Assembly (NCBI RefSeq): GCF_900156815.1
Contig: NZ_FTOT01000007.1
Span: 154,754-218,753, forward strand
DNA: 64,000 nucleotides
Origin: Gemmobacter megaterium
Lineage (GTDB): Bacteria > Pseudomonadota > Alphaproteobacteria > Rhodobacterales > Rhodobacteraceae
Direction: 5' to 3'
Shown here piece by piece: positions 8,853 to 19,102 of this stretch. The translations under genes were made by a program, and so were the position numbers. Under the pieces are notes generated by a model that did no database searches, was not told the DNA's origin, and worked only from the letters and a program-made list of their open reading frames with translations. The stretch's first letter is position 1. Each line of letters opens with the position of its first letter.

Positions 8853-9718
8853 CGCACAGTGACCGAGTTGCAGCGCAGATCCCCGGACTCGATGGCAGCG
8901 CAGAATCTGCGGCTATCATCCTCGGTGTCAAAACCCTGCACCCGCAGGCGATAGAAGGTGCGGCCAGCGGCATTGGCAGGCTGGATCACACGATTCTTGC
9001 CCTCGAACAGGGCAACATGCTGGGTCGCCACGCGCGTCCATTCCTTGCGGGCGCTGTCGATATCGTCAAAGGCGCCGATCTGCGCAAGGCGAGACCCCGC
9101 CGCAAGCGTCGACGGGTCGATCTCGGTGGCGACGGGCGCCTGGGCCGAAACGCGGGTGGTGTTCGTGATCACGCCGTCCGCCGCGCCAGGCCGTGGCATG
9201 GGGCGCGGCGACCGCTGGACCACGTTTCCGGGCAAGGGTGGGCTGTCATCTGCGGCCATCGCGTCCTCTGCGGCGATTTCGGCCGCAGCCTGGCGGGCAA
9301 GCTCGTCGGCAAGTGCCAGGGTGCGGGCCAGGGTATCCGCCTCGGTCACTTGCTCGGGCGCCTCTGCACCAATGCCCGGCGCGTCGTCAGGCTCCAGCCC
9401 GATGGGGGGGTCTGCCAGCGTGATCTGGTCAGGCACCTCGCCTGCGGCACCTTCTGCCGCGATACGGTTGACCGACAGACCCACATGCGCCGCCAGTTTG
9501 CCGCCTGCATCATCGGGCGCCACACGGATCGGCCCTTCCATCGCCTGAATCACCGGCACGCCATTGGCATCGCGCACCGCCAGCCGATAGCCCCAAACCG
9601 CAACGCCGCCCACCAGTATGATCGTCGAGATCGCACCGGCAATGTTCAATAACCGGCCCATCGCCGCGCGGGGCGCGTGCGCCCCGGCCACGAATTCATT
9701 GAAATTCGCTTCCGCCAT
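8849..9718 (-). CDS. SPOR-domain inner-membrane protein
   Basis: A 289-residue protein with one membrane segment (about residues 23-45), a long low-complexity acidic periplasmic linker (about 50-205), and a C-terminal SPOR domain. The SPOR domain begins around SRLAQIGAFDDIDSARKEW and includes TFYRLRVQGF. SPOR domains bind denuded peptidoglycan at the division septum. Placement between argS and nagZ is the usual Rhodobacteraceae arrangement. Specific function is inferred only from the domain. Confidence 0.85.
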   Translation of the reverse strand: MAEANFNEFVAGAHAPRAAMGRLLNIAGAISTIILVGGVAVWGYRLAVRDANGVPVIQAMEGPIRVAPDDAGGKLAAHVGLSVNRIAAEGAAGEVPDQITLADPPIGLEPDDAPGIGAEAPEQVTEADTLARTLALADELARQAAAEIAAEDAMAADDSPPLPGNVVQRSPRPMPRPGAADGVITNTTRVSAQAPVATEIDPSTLAAGSRLAQIGAFDDIDSARKEWTRVATQHVALFEGKNRVIQPANAAGRTFYRLRVQGFDTEDDSRRFCAAIESGDLRCNSVTVR

Positions 9719-9804
9719 GTCCTGCTCCGCCTGCGCGGGCTGCCCCGCGCGTCACGGGATTGCCCCCGCGCTTGCCTGTGTCATGCCGGACGCGGCGCCT
9801 GTGA

Positions 9805-11547
9805 TCAGCGCATTTCTTCGACCGGCTTGACCCCCAGAATAGCAAGACCGGCGCGAATGACAACGCCCGTGGCCCGGACAAGGGCGATTTTCGCCTGCGT
9901 CTGTGCCGGATCCTCCTGCACGAAGCGCAAGGATGGTTCGTCATTGCCCCGATTCCACAACCCGTGGAAGTCGGAGGCCAGTTCGTAAAGGTAAAAGGCA
10001 ACGCGATGCGGTTCGTTCGCACGGGCCGCAATATCCACCAGACGCGGCCATTCGGCCAGTTTTGCGATCATGGCCAGCTCTGCCGGATGGGCCAGCAGCG
10101 ATACATCGGCCCCGGTCAAGGCCGCATCGTCAACCGCGACACCAGAGTCCGCCGCCTTGCGCAACACCGAATGCACGCGCGCATTCGCATATTGCACATA
10201 GAAGACCGGGTTGTCCTTGGACTGCTCCAGCACCTTGTCAAAGTCAAAGTCCAGCGCCACGTCGTTCTTGCGGATCAGCATGATGAAACGGGTGACATCG
10301 GCCCCCGCCAGTTCGACCACGTCGCGCAGCGTTACAAACGTGCCCGCGCGCTTGGACATCTTGAAGGGTTCACCGTTCTTCCACAGCTTGACCAACTGGA
10401 TCAGCTTGATGTCCAGCGGCACCTTGCCATCGGACAGCGCGGCAACAGCCGCCTTCATCCGCTTGACATAGCCGCCATGATCCGCGCCGAAGATGTCGAT
10501 CAGCTCGTCAAAGCCACGCTTCACCTTGTCATAATGATAGGCAATGTCAGGGGCGAAATAGGTCCAGGAGCCATCCGATTTCATCACCGGGCGGTCCACG
10601 TCGTCCCCATGGGCCGTCGAACGGAACAGGGTCTGTTCGCGCGGCTCCCAGTCTTCGGGCGTCTTGCCCTTGGGCGGCTCCAGCACGCCCTCGTAGATCA
10701 GACCGCGCGAGCGCAGTTCGGTCAACGCCGCCTCGATCTTGCCGGTTCCGTACAAGGCTTTCTCGCTGGAATAGACATCCATCGAGACGCCAAGGGACGC
10801 CAGATCCTCGCGGATCATCTGCATCATCATGTCGGAGGCAAAGTCGCGCACCTCGGCCAGCCAGTATTGTTCGCCCTTGTCCAGCAGGGTGTCGCCGTAT
10901 TTCTCCTTCAGCGCTTCCCCGACAGGGATCAGGTAGTCACCGGGATACAGCCCCTCGCGGATCTCGGGCGAAAGACCATGGGCCTCGCGGTAGCGTTCAA
11001 AGGCGGACCGGGCCAGCACATCCACCTGCGCACCGCCGTCGTTGATGTAATATTCGCGCGTCACATCCCAGCCGGCAAAGGCCAGCAGGTTCGACAGTGC
11101 GTCGCCCACGACGGCGCCGCGGACATGGCCCACGTGCATCGGGCCGGTCGGATTGGCGGAAACGAATTCCACGTTCACCTTGCGGCCCTGCCCGACGGTC
11201 GAGCGGCCGTAGTCGGCCCCGGCCTTCAGAATGACTGCGATCTGCGCCTGCCAGACATCGGGTGACAGCCGCAGGTTCAGAAAGCCCGGCCCTGCCACAT
11301 CGGCGCTGGCGATACGCGGGTCGGCTGCCAGTTTCGCAGCCAGTGCCTCGGCAATGACGCGGGGCGCCTTGCCGGCCGGCTTGGCCAGCACCATCGCGGC
11401 ATTGGTGGCCATATCGCCATGCGCCGCATCTCGCGGTGGCTCCACCGCAATATTGCTGCGGTCCAGGCCGGCAGGCAGCATTCCTTCGGCTTCCAGCGTG
11501 TCAAGCGCGGCCAGCACGGCGGCGCGGAATTCATCGAACAGGTTCAT
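9805..11547 (-). CDS. argS: arginyl-tRNA synthetase
   Basis: Charges tRNA-Arg. The 580-residue class I synthetase has an N-terminal Arg-tRNA synthetase domain and the HIGH-type signature [11 protein letters not shown] (HVGH at 138-141). It also has the KMSKRAGTF loop and the C-terminal DALR anticodon-binding domain with [16 protein letters not shown]. The ATG at 11547 is the first gene of the minus-strand block running to scpB. It is divergent from the aminotransferase at 11715; the 167-base gap must hold both promoters. Confidence 0.97.
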   Translation of the reverse strand: MNLFDEFRAAVLAALDTLEAEGMLPAGLDRSNIAVEPPRDAAHGDMATNAAMVLAKPAGKAPRVIAEALAAKLAADPRIASADVAGPGFLNLRLSPDVWQAQIAVILKAGADYGRSTVGQGRKVNVEFVSANPTGPMHVGHVRGAVVGDALSNLLAFAGWDVTREYYINDGGAQVDVLARSAFERYREAHGLSPEIREGLYPGDYLIPVGEALKEKYGDTLLDKGEQYWLAEVRDFASDMMMQMIREDLASLGVSMDVYSSEKALYGTGKIEAALTELRSRGLIYEGVLEPPKGKTPEDWEPREQTLFRSTAHGDDVDRPVMKSDGSWTYFAPDIAYHYDKVKRGFDELIDIFGADHGGYVKRMKAAVAALSDGKVPLDIKLIQLVKLWKNGEPFKMSKRAGTFVTLRDVVELAGADVTRFIMLIRKNDVALDFDFDKVLEQSKDNPVFYVQYANARVHSVLRKAADSGVAVDDAALTGADVSLLAHPAELAMIAKLAEWPRLVDIAARANEPHRVAFYLYELASDFHGLWNRGNDEPSLRFVQEDPAQTQAKIALVRATGVVIRAGLAILGVKPVEEMR

Positions 11548-11714
11548 GATCTGCTTCCTCGGGATGTGCGGGGTTTAACCTGCGCCAGCCGTCAGGGCAA
11601 CGGGGCTTGCCTTCCAGCGCTCGCCGGGCGGATCAATGCCATCAGATCTTTGCTGCGGCCACTTGCGGCGATCCGAAGCATTGGCCAGTGTACGGCGCAG
11701 TAAGGGAGACCCCG

Positions 11715-12899
11715 ATGCATCCGCTCAACCCCGCGATGGCCGCCACATTTGCCCCGCCCGTGATGGAAGCCCGGCGGTGGCTTACGGAAACACCCCTGCC
11801 TGCGGGCCTGCCCCTGATCAACGTCAGCCAGGCGGCCCCGGTGGATCCGCCCCCGCTGGGCCTGCGACAGGCCATTGCAGATGCGGCACTGACCGACGAT
11901 GCCGCGCATCTGTATGGCCCGGTCCTGGGCCTGCCCGAACTGCGGGCAGAGATCGCGCAACAATGGTCCTCTGCCTATGGCGGACGCGTCGATCCGCAGC
12001 AGGTGGCCATCACCCAGGGCTGCAATCAGGCGTTTTGCGCCGTTATGTCGACCATCGCCGGTGCAGGGGACGAGGTGATCCTGCCGACCCCATGGTACTT
12101 CAACCACAAGATGTGGCTGGACATGCAGGGCGTCGTTTCCGTGCCGCTGGCAACCGGCCCCGGCCTGATCCCCGAAGCGGACCGGGCCGCTGCGCTGATC
12201 ACCAGCCGCACCCGCGCCATCGCGCTGGTCAGCCCGAACAATCCGGGCGGCGCCGAATACCCGGCCGAGACCCTGGCCGCCTTTCGTGATCTGTGCCGTG
12301 CCCACGGGCTGGCCCTGATCCTGGACGAAACCTACCGCGACTTCGACAGCCGCCACGGCCGGCCGCACGATCTGTTTGCCGATCCCGACTGGTCGGATGT
12401 GTTGATCCATCTCTACAGCTTTTCCAAGGCCTATCGCCTGACAGGCCACCGTGTTGGCGCCATATTGGCGAGTGCGGCGCGGCTGGCCGAGGTGGAAAAG
12501 TTCCTCGACACCGTTGCCATCTGCCCCGGCCAACTGGGCCAGATCGCCGCCCTTTGGGGAATGCGGAACCTTGGCCAATGGGTTTCGGGTGAACGGGCAG
12601 AGATCCTGTCGCGCCGCGCCGCAATGGTTGCGGGATTTCCGGCGCTGGAGGGATGGCGGCTGCTGGGATGTGGCGCCTATTTCGCCTATGCTGAGCACCC
12701 GTTTGCGGCCAGCGCGCCCGAGGTTGCACGCGAAATCCTCCGGCAGCAGGCGGTGCTCATGCTGCCCGGAACGATGTTCATGCCCGACAGCGACCCGGCA
12801 GGCGCCCGGCAAATGCGGATCGCCTTTGCAAATGTCGATGCCGCGGGCATCGCCACGCTGTTCAACCGACTTTCAAACCTGCGTCTGACGCTGCGCTGA
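11715..12899 (+). CDS. class I/II pyridoxal-phosphate aminotransferase
   Basis: A fold-type I PLP aminotransferase of 394 residues. Visible features are the cofactor-binding segments TQGCNQAFC and SPNNPGG, the DETYRDF block, and the Schiff-base lysine motif SFSKAYRLTGHRVG. The substrate cannot be fixed from the sequence; aspartate/alanine-type or aromatic aminotransferases are possible. The ATG at 11715 follows GGGAG at good spacing, whereas an earlier in-frame start lies in non-homologous sequence. It stands alone between divergent argS and the ppiD-trpE pair. Confidence 0.85.
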   Translation: MHPLNPAMAATFAPPVMEARRWLTETPLPAGLPLINVSQAAPVDPPPLGLRQAIADAALTDDAAHLYGPVLGLPELRAEIAQQWSSAYGGRVDPQQVAITQGCNQAFCAVMSTIAGAGDEVILPTPWYFNHKMWLDMQGVVSVPLATGPGLIPEADRAAALITSRTRAIALVSPNNPGGAEYPAETLAAFRDLCRAHGLALILDETYRDFDSRHGRPHDLFADPDWSDVLIHLYSFSKAYRLTGHRVGAILASAARLAEVEKFLDTVAICPGQLGQIAALWGMRNLGQWVSGERAEILSRRAAMVAGFPALEGWRLLGCGAYFAYAEHPFAASAPEVAREILRQQAVLMLPGTMFMPDSDPAGARQMRIAFANVDAAGIATLFNRLSNLRLTLR

Positions 12900-12965
12900 A
12901 CGCTTGCCCCGGCCTTCCGCTGCCCTTAGACAGGCACCAGTATTTTCAGGGCGCAGGAGGCGGGC

Positions 12966-14807
12966 ATGGCGGCTGGCGGCAAGACGGGGCAGGTTCTGGT
13001 CTGGATCCTGATGGCCATGCTGATTCTTGGTCTTGGCGGATTCGGGATCACGAACTTCGGTGGCTCGGTGCGACGCATCGGGACGGTCGAGGGGCAGGAC
13101 ATTTCGACCGAAGATTACTTCCGCGCCCTGCGCAACGATCTGAACGCCTTGTCGGCACAAGTGCGCCGCCCGCTTGGCTTTGCCGAAGCTTTGGCGATGG
13201 GGCTTGATGCATCGGTTCGCCAGCGACTTGTGACCACTGCGGTGCTCGACGCCGAAGCGGCACGGCTGGGTATCTCGGTCGGCGATGCGCGGCTTGCTCA
13301 GGAAATCCGCGCAATCCCGGCCTTTCACAACATGTCAGGCAGCTTTGACCGCACAGCCTATGCCATGACATTGCAGGACAATGGCTGGAAAGAGGCGCAG
13401 TTCGAAACGCAGACGCGGCGCGATCTGTCACGCAGCCTGCTGCAAACAGCCGTCGCCACCGGCTTTGCCGGATCCGACGCTGCCGCAGCGGCCTATTATG
13501 ACTATATCGAGGAACGGCGCAGTTTCTCTGTCCTGCGCCTGACCGAAGCCGATCTTGAGGCCCCGCTTGCAGAACCGGACGATGCTGCGCTCCGCGCCTA
13601 TTACGACGCTCACCCGGACCAGTTCACCCGCCCGCAGACCCGCCGCATCACCTATGCCGCGTTGCTTGCCGATGATGTGGCGAAGGTGGTCCCGGTGGAT
13701 GAGGCCGAACTGCGCAAGCTCTACGACCAAAGGATCAACGAATTCGTTCAGCCGGAACGCCGCCTGCTGGAACGTCTGGTGTTTTCGGATGACGATGCCG
13801 CCACTGCGGCCCGCAACCGGCTGGATGCCGGGCAGATCAGCTTTGAGGCGCTGGTCCAGGAGCGCGGCCTGACGCTGAACGACGTGGACATGGGCGATAT
13901 TGCCAAAGCAGATCTGGGCGCGGCCGGGGATCCGATTTTCGAGATGGCCGAACCCGGCATCATCGGACCGCTGCCGTCACCACTGGGGCCGGCGCTGTTC
14001 CGCATGAACGGAATTCTCGCTGCGGATGAAGTCACCTTTGACGAGGCCCGAGAGGCGCTGACGTCGGAATTCGCGCTGGATGCGGCACGCCGGCAGATCC
14101 GCACCCGTGTCAATGAGATCGACGATCTTCTGGCTGGCGGCGCGACCTTGGAAGATCTGGCCGGGAATGCCGGTCTTGTGCTGGCCACCATCGACATGGA
14201 ACCCGGCACGACCGACGGCATAGCCGCCTATCCCCGCTTCCGCGACGAAGCTGCAAAGATCACCGACAGGGATTTTCCCCAGGTGATCGAACTTGATGAC
14301 GGAAGTCTCGTGGCCATGCGGCTGGACGAGATCCTCGCGCCTGCCTTGCGGCCCTATGACGAGGTCGCAAGCCAGGTGGCCGAGGCAGCCCTCACCGATG
14401 CCCTGAAACAGGCCCTTGCCGCCCGCCTTGCCGAGGTTCAGGCGCAGGTCGGCGCAGGAACGGCCATGGGCGCCTTCGGCATTGTCGAGGTCGCGCAGGC
14501 CATGCCTCGCGGCGGGCGGATCGACGCCGCCCCCGCCGATCTGGTCCAACAGGTGTTCGACCTTGAAACGGACGAGGTCGCGCCGGTGGTGACGGATGAT
14601 TTCGTCGGCCTGATCCGTCTGGACCGGATTCTTGCTGCCGACCATTCCACACCCGAAGCCGAGCAGTGGAAGCAGATGCTGAAGATGCGCCAAGGGCAGG
14701 AACTGGGGCAAGACGCCTTTGCCCTGTTCGCCAGCGCGTTGGAGCAACGGGCCAAGATCACCCTCGACGAAGGCGCAATCGCCGCTGTCCACTCGCAAAT
14801 GCGCTGA
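12966..14807 (+). CDS. ppiD: PpiD-like periplasmic folding factor (SurA_N / rotamase)
   Basis: A 613-residue membrane-anchored periplasmic protein. Residues 8-30 form a single membrane anchor, and an N-terminal SurA_N/PpiD-type helical domain follows (about 35-190). A parvulin-like rotamase region lies near 240-360 (RRLLERLVFSDDD to PLPSPLGPALFRMNG), then a C-terminal helical region. The family assists folding of exported proteins at the inner membrane. It starts with an ATG after GGAGG and ends four bases before trpE, so the two genes are very probably cotranscribed. Confidence 0.87.
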   Translation: MAAGGKTGQVLVWILMAMLILGLGGFGITNFGGSVRRIGTVEGQDISTEDYFRALRNDLNALSAQVRRPLGFAEALAMGLDASVRQRLVTTAVLDAEAARLGISVGDARLAQEIRAIPAFHNMSGSFDRTAYAMTLQDNGWKEAQFETQTRRDLSRSLLQTAVATGFAGSDAAAAAYYDYIEERRSFSVLRLTEADLEAPLAEPDDAALRAYYDAHPDQFTRPQTRRITYAALLADDVAKVVPVDEAELRKLYDQRINEFVQPERRLLERLVFSDDDAATAARNRLDAGQISFEALVQERGLTLNDVDMGDIAKADLGAAGDPIFEMAEPGIIGPLPSPLGPALFRMNGILAADEVTFDEAREALTSEFALDAARRQIRTRVNEIDDLLAGGATLEDLAGNAGLVLATIDMEPGTTDGIAAYPRFRDEAAKITDRDFPQVIELDDGSLVAMRLDEILAPALRPYDEVASQVAEAALTDALKQALAARLAEVQAQVGAGTAMGAFGIVEVAQAMPRGGRIDAAPADLVQQVFDLETDEVAPVVTDDFVGLIRLDRILAADHSTPEAEQWKQMLKMRQGQELGQDAFALFASALEQRAKITLDEGAIAAVHSQMR

Positions 14808-14811
14808 CATC

Positions 14812-16317
14812 ATGACCCTGATACCGGATTTTGCGACATTCGAGGCTGGCTGGAACGCCGGGCGCAATCAGGTCGTCTATGCCCGGCTGGCGGCAGATCT
14901 GGATACGCCCGTCTCGCTGATGCTGAAACTCGCCGAGGCGAGATCGGACACCTTCATTCTGGAATCGGTGACTGGTGGCGAGGTGCGCGGGCGATATTCC
15001 GTCGTCGGCATGAAGCCCGATCTGATCTGGCAGTGCCACGGCCAGACAAGCCGCATCAACCGGCAGGCCAGGTATGATGTCACCGCATTCGAACCGCTTG
15101 ACGGTCATCCGCTGACCACGCTGCGCGCCCTGATCGCGGAAAGCGCCATCGACATGCCCGCGGATCTGCCCCCGATTGCGGCGGGCCTGTTCGGCTATCT
15201 TGGCTATGACATGATCCGGCTGGTCGAACGGCTGCCGGACGTGAACCCCGACCCGCTGGGCCTGCCGGATGCGGTGCTGATGCGGCCCTCCGTCGTGGCC
15301 GTGCTGGATGGCGTCAAGGGAGAGGTCACGGTTGTCGCCCCTGCATGGGTCGGCTCCGGCCTGTCGGCGCGCGCAGCCTATGCCCAGGCGGCGGAGCGCG
15401 TGATGGATGCGCTGCGTGATCTGGACCGCGCGCCCCCCGCCCAGCGCGATCTGGGAGAGGCGGCAAAGGTCGGCGAACTGCGGTCGAATTTCACGCCCGA
15501 GGCCTACAAGGCCGCCGTGACCAAGGCCAAGGACTACATTCGCGCGGGCGACATCTTTCAGGTCGTTCCGTCGCAACGTTGGGCAATGGATTTTTCGCTG
15601 CCGCCCTTCGCGCTGTATCGCTCGCTGCGACGCACCAATCCGTCACCTTTCATGTTCTTCTTCAACTTCGGCGGATTCCAGGTGGTCGGTGCCAGCCCTG
15701 AAATCCTCGTCCGTCTGCGCGACGGCGAAGTGACCATCCGCCCCATCGCCGGAACCCGCAAGCGTGGCGCGACCCCGGAGGACGACGCTGCGCTGGAGGC
15801 GGATCTTCTGGCAGATCCCAAGGAACTGGCCGAACATCTGATGCTGCTGGATCTGGGCCGCAACGATGTGGGACGGGTGGCCAGGATCGGCACGGTGCGG
15901 CCAACCGAGCAATTCATCATCGAACGGTACAGCCACGTCATGCACATTGTCTCGAACGTGGTCGGCCAGATCCGCGACGATGAAGATGCGCTCTCGGCTC
16001 TTCTCGCGGGGCTGCCTGCTGGCACTGTCTCGGGGGCGCCAAAGGTGCGCGCCATGGAAATCATCGACGAGCTGGAGCCTGAAAAACGCGGCGTCTATGG
16101 GGGGGGCGTCGGCTATTTCGCCGCCAATGGCGAGATGGATTTCTGCATCGCCCTGCGCACGGCCGTTCTCAAGGACGAAACGCTCTACATCCAGGCAGGT
16201 GGCGGCGTGGTCTATGACAGTGACCCTGAGGCAGAGTTCGAGGAAACCGTCAACAAATCGAATGCCCTGCGCCGCGCAGCGCAGGACGCAGGGATGTTCA
16301 CCCGGCGCGGAAACTGA
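14812..16317 (+). CDS. trpE: anthranilate synthase component I
   Basis: TrpE converts chorismate plus ammonia to anthranilate, the first step of tryptophan synthesis. The 501-residue protein has an N-terminal regulatory domain with the LLES-type element (TFILESV) and the chorismate-binding core. The core includes GDIFQVVPSQR, NPSPFMFF, PIAGTRKRG, LLDLGRNDVGRV, GTVSGAPKVRAMEI and QAGGGVVYDSDPEAE. It begins four bases after ppiD, leaving no room for a leader attenuator, so feedback inhibition by Trp is the expected control. A hairpin follows at 16353-16373. The trpG partner is not in the window. Confidence 0.96.
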   Translation: MTLIPDFATFEAGWNAGRNQVVYARLAADLDTPVSLMLKLAEARSDTFILESVTGGEVRGRYSVVGMKPDLIWQCHGQTSRINRQARYDVTAFEPLDGHPLTTLRALIAESAIDMPADLPPIAAGLFGYLGYDMIRLVERLPDVNPDPLGLPDAVLMRPSVVAVLDGVKGEVTVVAPAWVGSGLSARAAYAQAAERVMDALRDLDRAPPAQRDLGEAAKVGELRSNFTPEAYKAAVTKAKDYIRAGDIFQVVPSQRWAMDFSLPPFALYRSLRRTNPSPFMFFFNFGGFQVVGASPEILVRLRDGEVTIRPIAGTRKRGATPEDDAALEADLLADPKELAEHLMLLDLGRNDVGRVARIGTVRPTEQFIIERYSHVMHIVSNVVGQIRDDEDALSALLAGLPAGTVSGAPKVRAMEIIDELEPEKRGVYGGGVGYFAANGEMDFCIALRTAVLKDETLYIQAGGGVVYDSDPEAEFEETVNKSNALRRAAQDAGMFTRRGN

Positions 16318-16352
16318 CCCGCCTCCGTCGGGTATCTGACGCATCGTGAAGC

Positions 16353-16373
16353 GGGCAAGGCGCGTCCTTGCCC
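16353..16373. terminator. bidirectional hairpin between trpE and the 2-hydroxyacid dehydrogenase
   Basis: GGGCAAGG (16353-16360) pairs perfectly with CCTTGCCC (16366-16373) around a 5-base loop. It lies between convergent genes. No strong T-run flanks it. Confidence 0.5.
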
Positions 16374-16436
16374 TTCGCTCTGATACAGACATCCCCGCCG
16401 GGGCATCAGCCCTGTGGCAAAACCCGTCTGTCGGGG

Positions 16437-17399
16437 TCAGGCCACCCGGTTCGGCACCTCTTGCCCATCAAAGAAGGCGTCAAGATTGTCTAGCGCCATC
16501 AGGCCCATGGCTTCGCGCACCTCCAGCGCAGCGGTGCCAAGATGGGGCAACAGCACTGCCGAGTCCAAGGCAAGCAGGGCCGGTGGAACCAGCGGTTCGT
16601 GCTCATAGACATCCAGCCCGGCCCCCGCGATACGACGCTGCTGCAAGGCGTCGATCAGCGCGGTTTCGTCCACCACATCGCCACGGGCAATGTTGATCAG
16701 GATGGCATGAGGTTGCATCGCGGCCAAACTCTCGGACCCGATCAGGTGATGCGTTGCAGCACCCCCCGGCACCGCGACCACGACCACGTCACAGCCAGCC
16801 ATCAGGGCGGTCAGGCTGGCCACCTGCGTTGCGGGCATACCTGGATCTTCGACGGTCGAGCGGTTGAAGAACATGATCTCCATGCCGAATCCGAAATGCG
16901 CGCGCCTAGCAATGGCCTTGCCGATACGCCCGAAACCCACGACTCCCAGACGCTTTCCCGTGATGTGCTGGCCCAGCATCTGTGTCGGTTGCCAACCTTT
17001 CCACCCACCCGAGCGCACCAGCCGCTCGCCTTCGCCCGCACGCCGGGCCGTCATCAGCATCAGTGTAAGCGCAATATCGGCGGTGGCGTCTGTCACTGCG
17101 CCCGGCGTATTCGACACCACGACGCCCGACGCTTTTGCCGCAGCCACCGCGATATGGTTGTAGCCAACGCCAAAGTTCGCAAGGATCCGGCAGCGCGGTG
17201 CCGGAGCCTGCGCAAAGACAGTCGCGGTAAAGGCATCGCCCAGCGTGGTCAGCACCGCGTCATGGTCATACAGCGCGGCCAGTGCTTGCGCCTCGGTCAG
17301 CGGATCGAGATCTTCGCGCAGCGTCACATCATAGCGAGCAAGCGCGCGCGTCACGACACGGTCAGGCATGGTGCGCGAGATCAGAAGCTTGGGGGTCAA
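16437..17399 (-). CDS. D-isomer-specific 2-hydroxyacid dehydrogenase (glyoxylate/hydroxypyruvate reductase-like)
   Basis: NAD(P)-dependent reductase of 320 residues. The nucleotide-binding motif is GVVGFGRIGKAIARRA. The catalytic Arg/Glu/His set appears in NIARGDVVDE and LLPHLGTAALEVREAM. The N-terminal half shows ILANFGVGYNHIAVAAA. Relatives reduce glyoxylate or hydroxypyruvate, but the exact substrate is uncertain. It overlaps the csaA-like gene by four bases, so it is the last member of a proC-csaA-dehydrogenase run. Confidence 0.88.
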   Translation of the reverse strand: MTPKLLISRTMPDRVVTRALARYDVTLREDLDPLTEAQALAALYDHDAVLTTLGDAFTATVFAQAPAPRCRILANFGVGYNHIAVAAAKASGVVVSNTPGAVTDATADIALTLMLMTARRAGEGERLVRSGGWKGWQPTQMLGQHITGKRLGVVGFGRIGKAIARRAHFGFGMEIMFFNRSTVEDPGMPATQVASLTALMAGCDVVVVAVPGGAATHHLIGSESLAAMQPHAILINIARGDVVDETALIDALQQRRIAGAGLDVYEHEPLVPPALLALDSAVLLPHLGTAALEVREAMGLMALDNLDAFFDGQEVPNRVA

Positions 17400-17731
17400 A
17401 ACAGCTTTCCTCCATTCGGAACCGCCTGATCAGGGGCAATCAGTACCACCTCTCCCTCGGCATCCGGCACGCCCAGAACCAGCACTTCGGACATGACCTT
17501 GCCGATCTGCCGGGGCGGAAAGTTGACCACGGCCAGAACCTGCCGCCCGATCAGCCCGTCGGGGTCATAATGCCGGGTCAGTTGGGCCGATGACCGCTTC
17601 TCCCCCAGATCGCCGCCAAAATCGACCCAAAGCTTGATCGCAGGCTTGCGGGCCTCGGGAAAGGGTTCCGCCCTGGTGATCCGGCCAACACGGATATCCA
17701 CCCTGGCAAAGTCGTCGTAGGTGATCGTCAC
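17396..17731 (-). CDS. csaA: CsaA-like tRNA-binding-domain protein
   Basis: A 111-residue stand-alone tRNA-binding (EMAP/OB-fold) domain of the CsaA type, with FARVDIRVGRI near the N-terminus, PAIKLWVDFG, VLAVVNFPPRQIGKVMSEVLVLG and PNGGKLF at the end. CsaA proteins are dimeric and have been linked to chaperone or secretion roles. The start is GTG at 17731, overlapping the proC stop (GTGA); a longer reading frame upstream is only proC shadow. The expected length of about 110 residues supports this start. Confidence 0.88.
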   Translation of the reverse strand: MTITYDDFARVDIRVGRITRAEPFPEARKPAIKLWVDFGGDLGEKRSSAQLTRHYDPDGLIGRQVLAVVNFPPRQIGKVMSEVLVLGVPDAEGEVVLIAPDQAVPNGGKLF

Positions 17732-18540
17732 TTGCCCAACTCCCGCCCCCGGTCCGCCGCCGCCTGAACGGCGCGGCGCAACAATGGCGGGAATCCGGTC
17801 TCCGCGTCCATCAACACCTCCAGCGCGGCGGCGGTGGTGCCGCCGGGCGAGGTGACGTTGATGCGCAGTTGCGCGGCGGTTTCGCTTGCCTGATATGCCA
17901 GTTCGCCGGCGCCGCACACCGTCGCGCGTGCTAGCTGCATCGCAAGATCGGGGGCCAGGCCCTGCGCATGACCAGCCGCCGCCAACGCCTCGATCAGATG
18001 AAAGACATAGGCCGGACCAGAACCGGAGACAGCCGTGACCGCGTCCATCTGGTGTTCTCCATCCAGCCGCACAACCTGCCCCACCGCAGACATCAGGGCC
18101 TGCGTCGTGTCCAGATGGGCGGCGGTCGTATGGGCATTGCCACAGATCGCAGTGATACCGCGGCCGACCGCCGCCGGCGTGTTGGGCATCGTGCGCACAA
18201 TCGGGGTCGCGGCGCCCAGCACGGCCTCGTAGGACGCAATGAGCGTACCCGCCGCAACCGAAACGAACAGCGTGTTGCCCCCGCCATAGGACTGGAGCTG
18301 CGGCAAGGCGCCACCCATCATCTGAGGTTTTACCGCGACAAGAACAACAGCCGGGTTTTCAGGCAGCGGCTGGTTCACATGCACAGCCTGGGCCAGAACC
18401 CAGTCGGACGGATTGGGATCAATCACGTAGACCGCATCGGGCGACAAACCACCCGCAAGCCAGCCCTGCAAAAGCGCGGATCCCATCTTGCCGCAACCCA
18501 GCAGCACCAGCCCGCGTTCGGAAATCTTGCCAAAGTCCAT
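17728..18540 (-). CDS. proC: pyrroline-5-carboxylate reductase
   Basis: ProC reduces pyrroline-5-carboxylate to proline with NAD(P)H. The 270-residue protein has the Rossmann motif GCGKMGSALLQGWL, VKPQMM, and the conserved C-terminal segment SGSGPAYVFHLIEALAAAG and NVTSPGGTTAAALEVL. The ATG at 18540 is preceded by AGGGGG at ideal spacing, so it is preferred over the upstream ATG at 18558. Translation is coupled to csaA downstream. Confidence 0.94.
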   Translation of the reverse strand: MDFGKISERGLVLLGCGKMGSALLQGWLAGGLSPDAVYVIDPNPSDWVLAQAVHVNQPLPENPAVVLVAVKPQMMGGALPQLQSYGGGNTLFVSVAAGTLIASYEAVLGAATPIVRTMPNTPAAVGRGITAICGNAHTTAAHLDTTQALMSAVGQVVRLDGEHQMDAVTAVSGSGPAYVFHLIEALAAAGHAQGLAPDLAMQLARATVCGAGELAYQASETAAQLRINVTSPGGTTAAALEVLMDAETGFPPLLRRAVQAAADRGRELGK

Positions 18541-18598
18541 GAGGTTCCCCCTGATCATGGCCGCAGCCTAGGAGGATCGGGGCAGACGGGCAAGCCGG

Positions 18599-19102
18599 TC
18601 AGGCCCGGCCCCAAGCCTCTGTCATGGCGACTTTCATGGCGTCTTCGGGGGTCTGCCCCGCCCAGGCAACCAGCTGGAAGGCCGGGTAGAAGCGTTCGGC
18701 AGCACCAACCGCGGCGCGGATCATCGCTTCGACCTGCTGAACTGTCGCGCTCTGGCCGCCCGAGAGCACAAGCCCGTAACGCCAGACCATCAGGCGCTGT
18801 TCCGCCCACCAGCTGAACGCACCACACCAGCATTCATCGTTGATCCGGTTCAGCAGTGCATAAAGCTGCGCCTCGCTGTCGGCAGGGGGCTCCATCTCGA
18901 AGGTGCAGATCAGGCGCAGCACTTCATCATTGCCCGACCACGCAAGCGTCAGCGAATAGGTGCGCCACTGCCCGGTGACTGCCATTGCGATCTGGTCATC
19001 CGTGACGCGGTCGAAATCCCACGCATGATGGGCGGCCAGGCTTTCGACCACGTCAAGCGGGTGGATATCATCTGCCAGCATCAGGTCTTCGGCAATCGAC
19101 AC
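18599..19102 (-). CDS. YbjN-domain protein
   Basis: A 167-residue soluble protein of the YbjN family (type III secretion chaperone-like fold). The family pattern is visible in MAVTGQWRTYSLTLAW, LLNRINDECWCGAFSWW and RYGLVLSGGQSATVQQVEAMI. No enzymatic function is known. In alphaproteobacteria it commonly sits upstream of proC, as here. The gap to proC is about 58 bases. Confidence 0.85.
   Translation of the reverse strand: MSIAEDLMLADDIHPLDVVESLAAHHAWDFDRVTDDQIAMAVTGQWRTYSLTLAWSGNDEVLRLICTFEMEPPADSEAQLYALLNRINDECWCGAFSWWAEQRLMVWRYGLVLSGGQSATVQQVEAMIRAAVGAAERFYPAFQLVAWAGQTPEDAMKVAMTEAWGRA

Noticed and set aside
11592..12812. Minus-strand open frame of 406 codons
   Set aside because: Antisense to the aminotransferase, whose PLP motifs are unambiguous.
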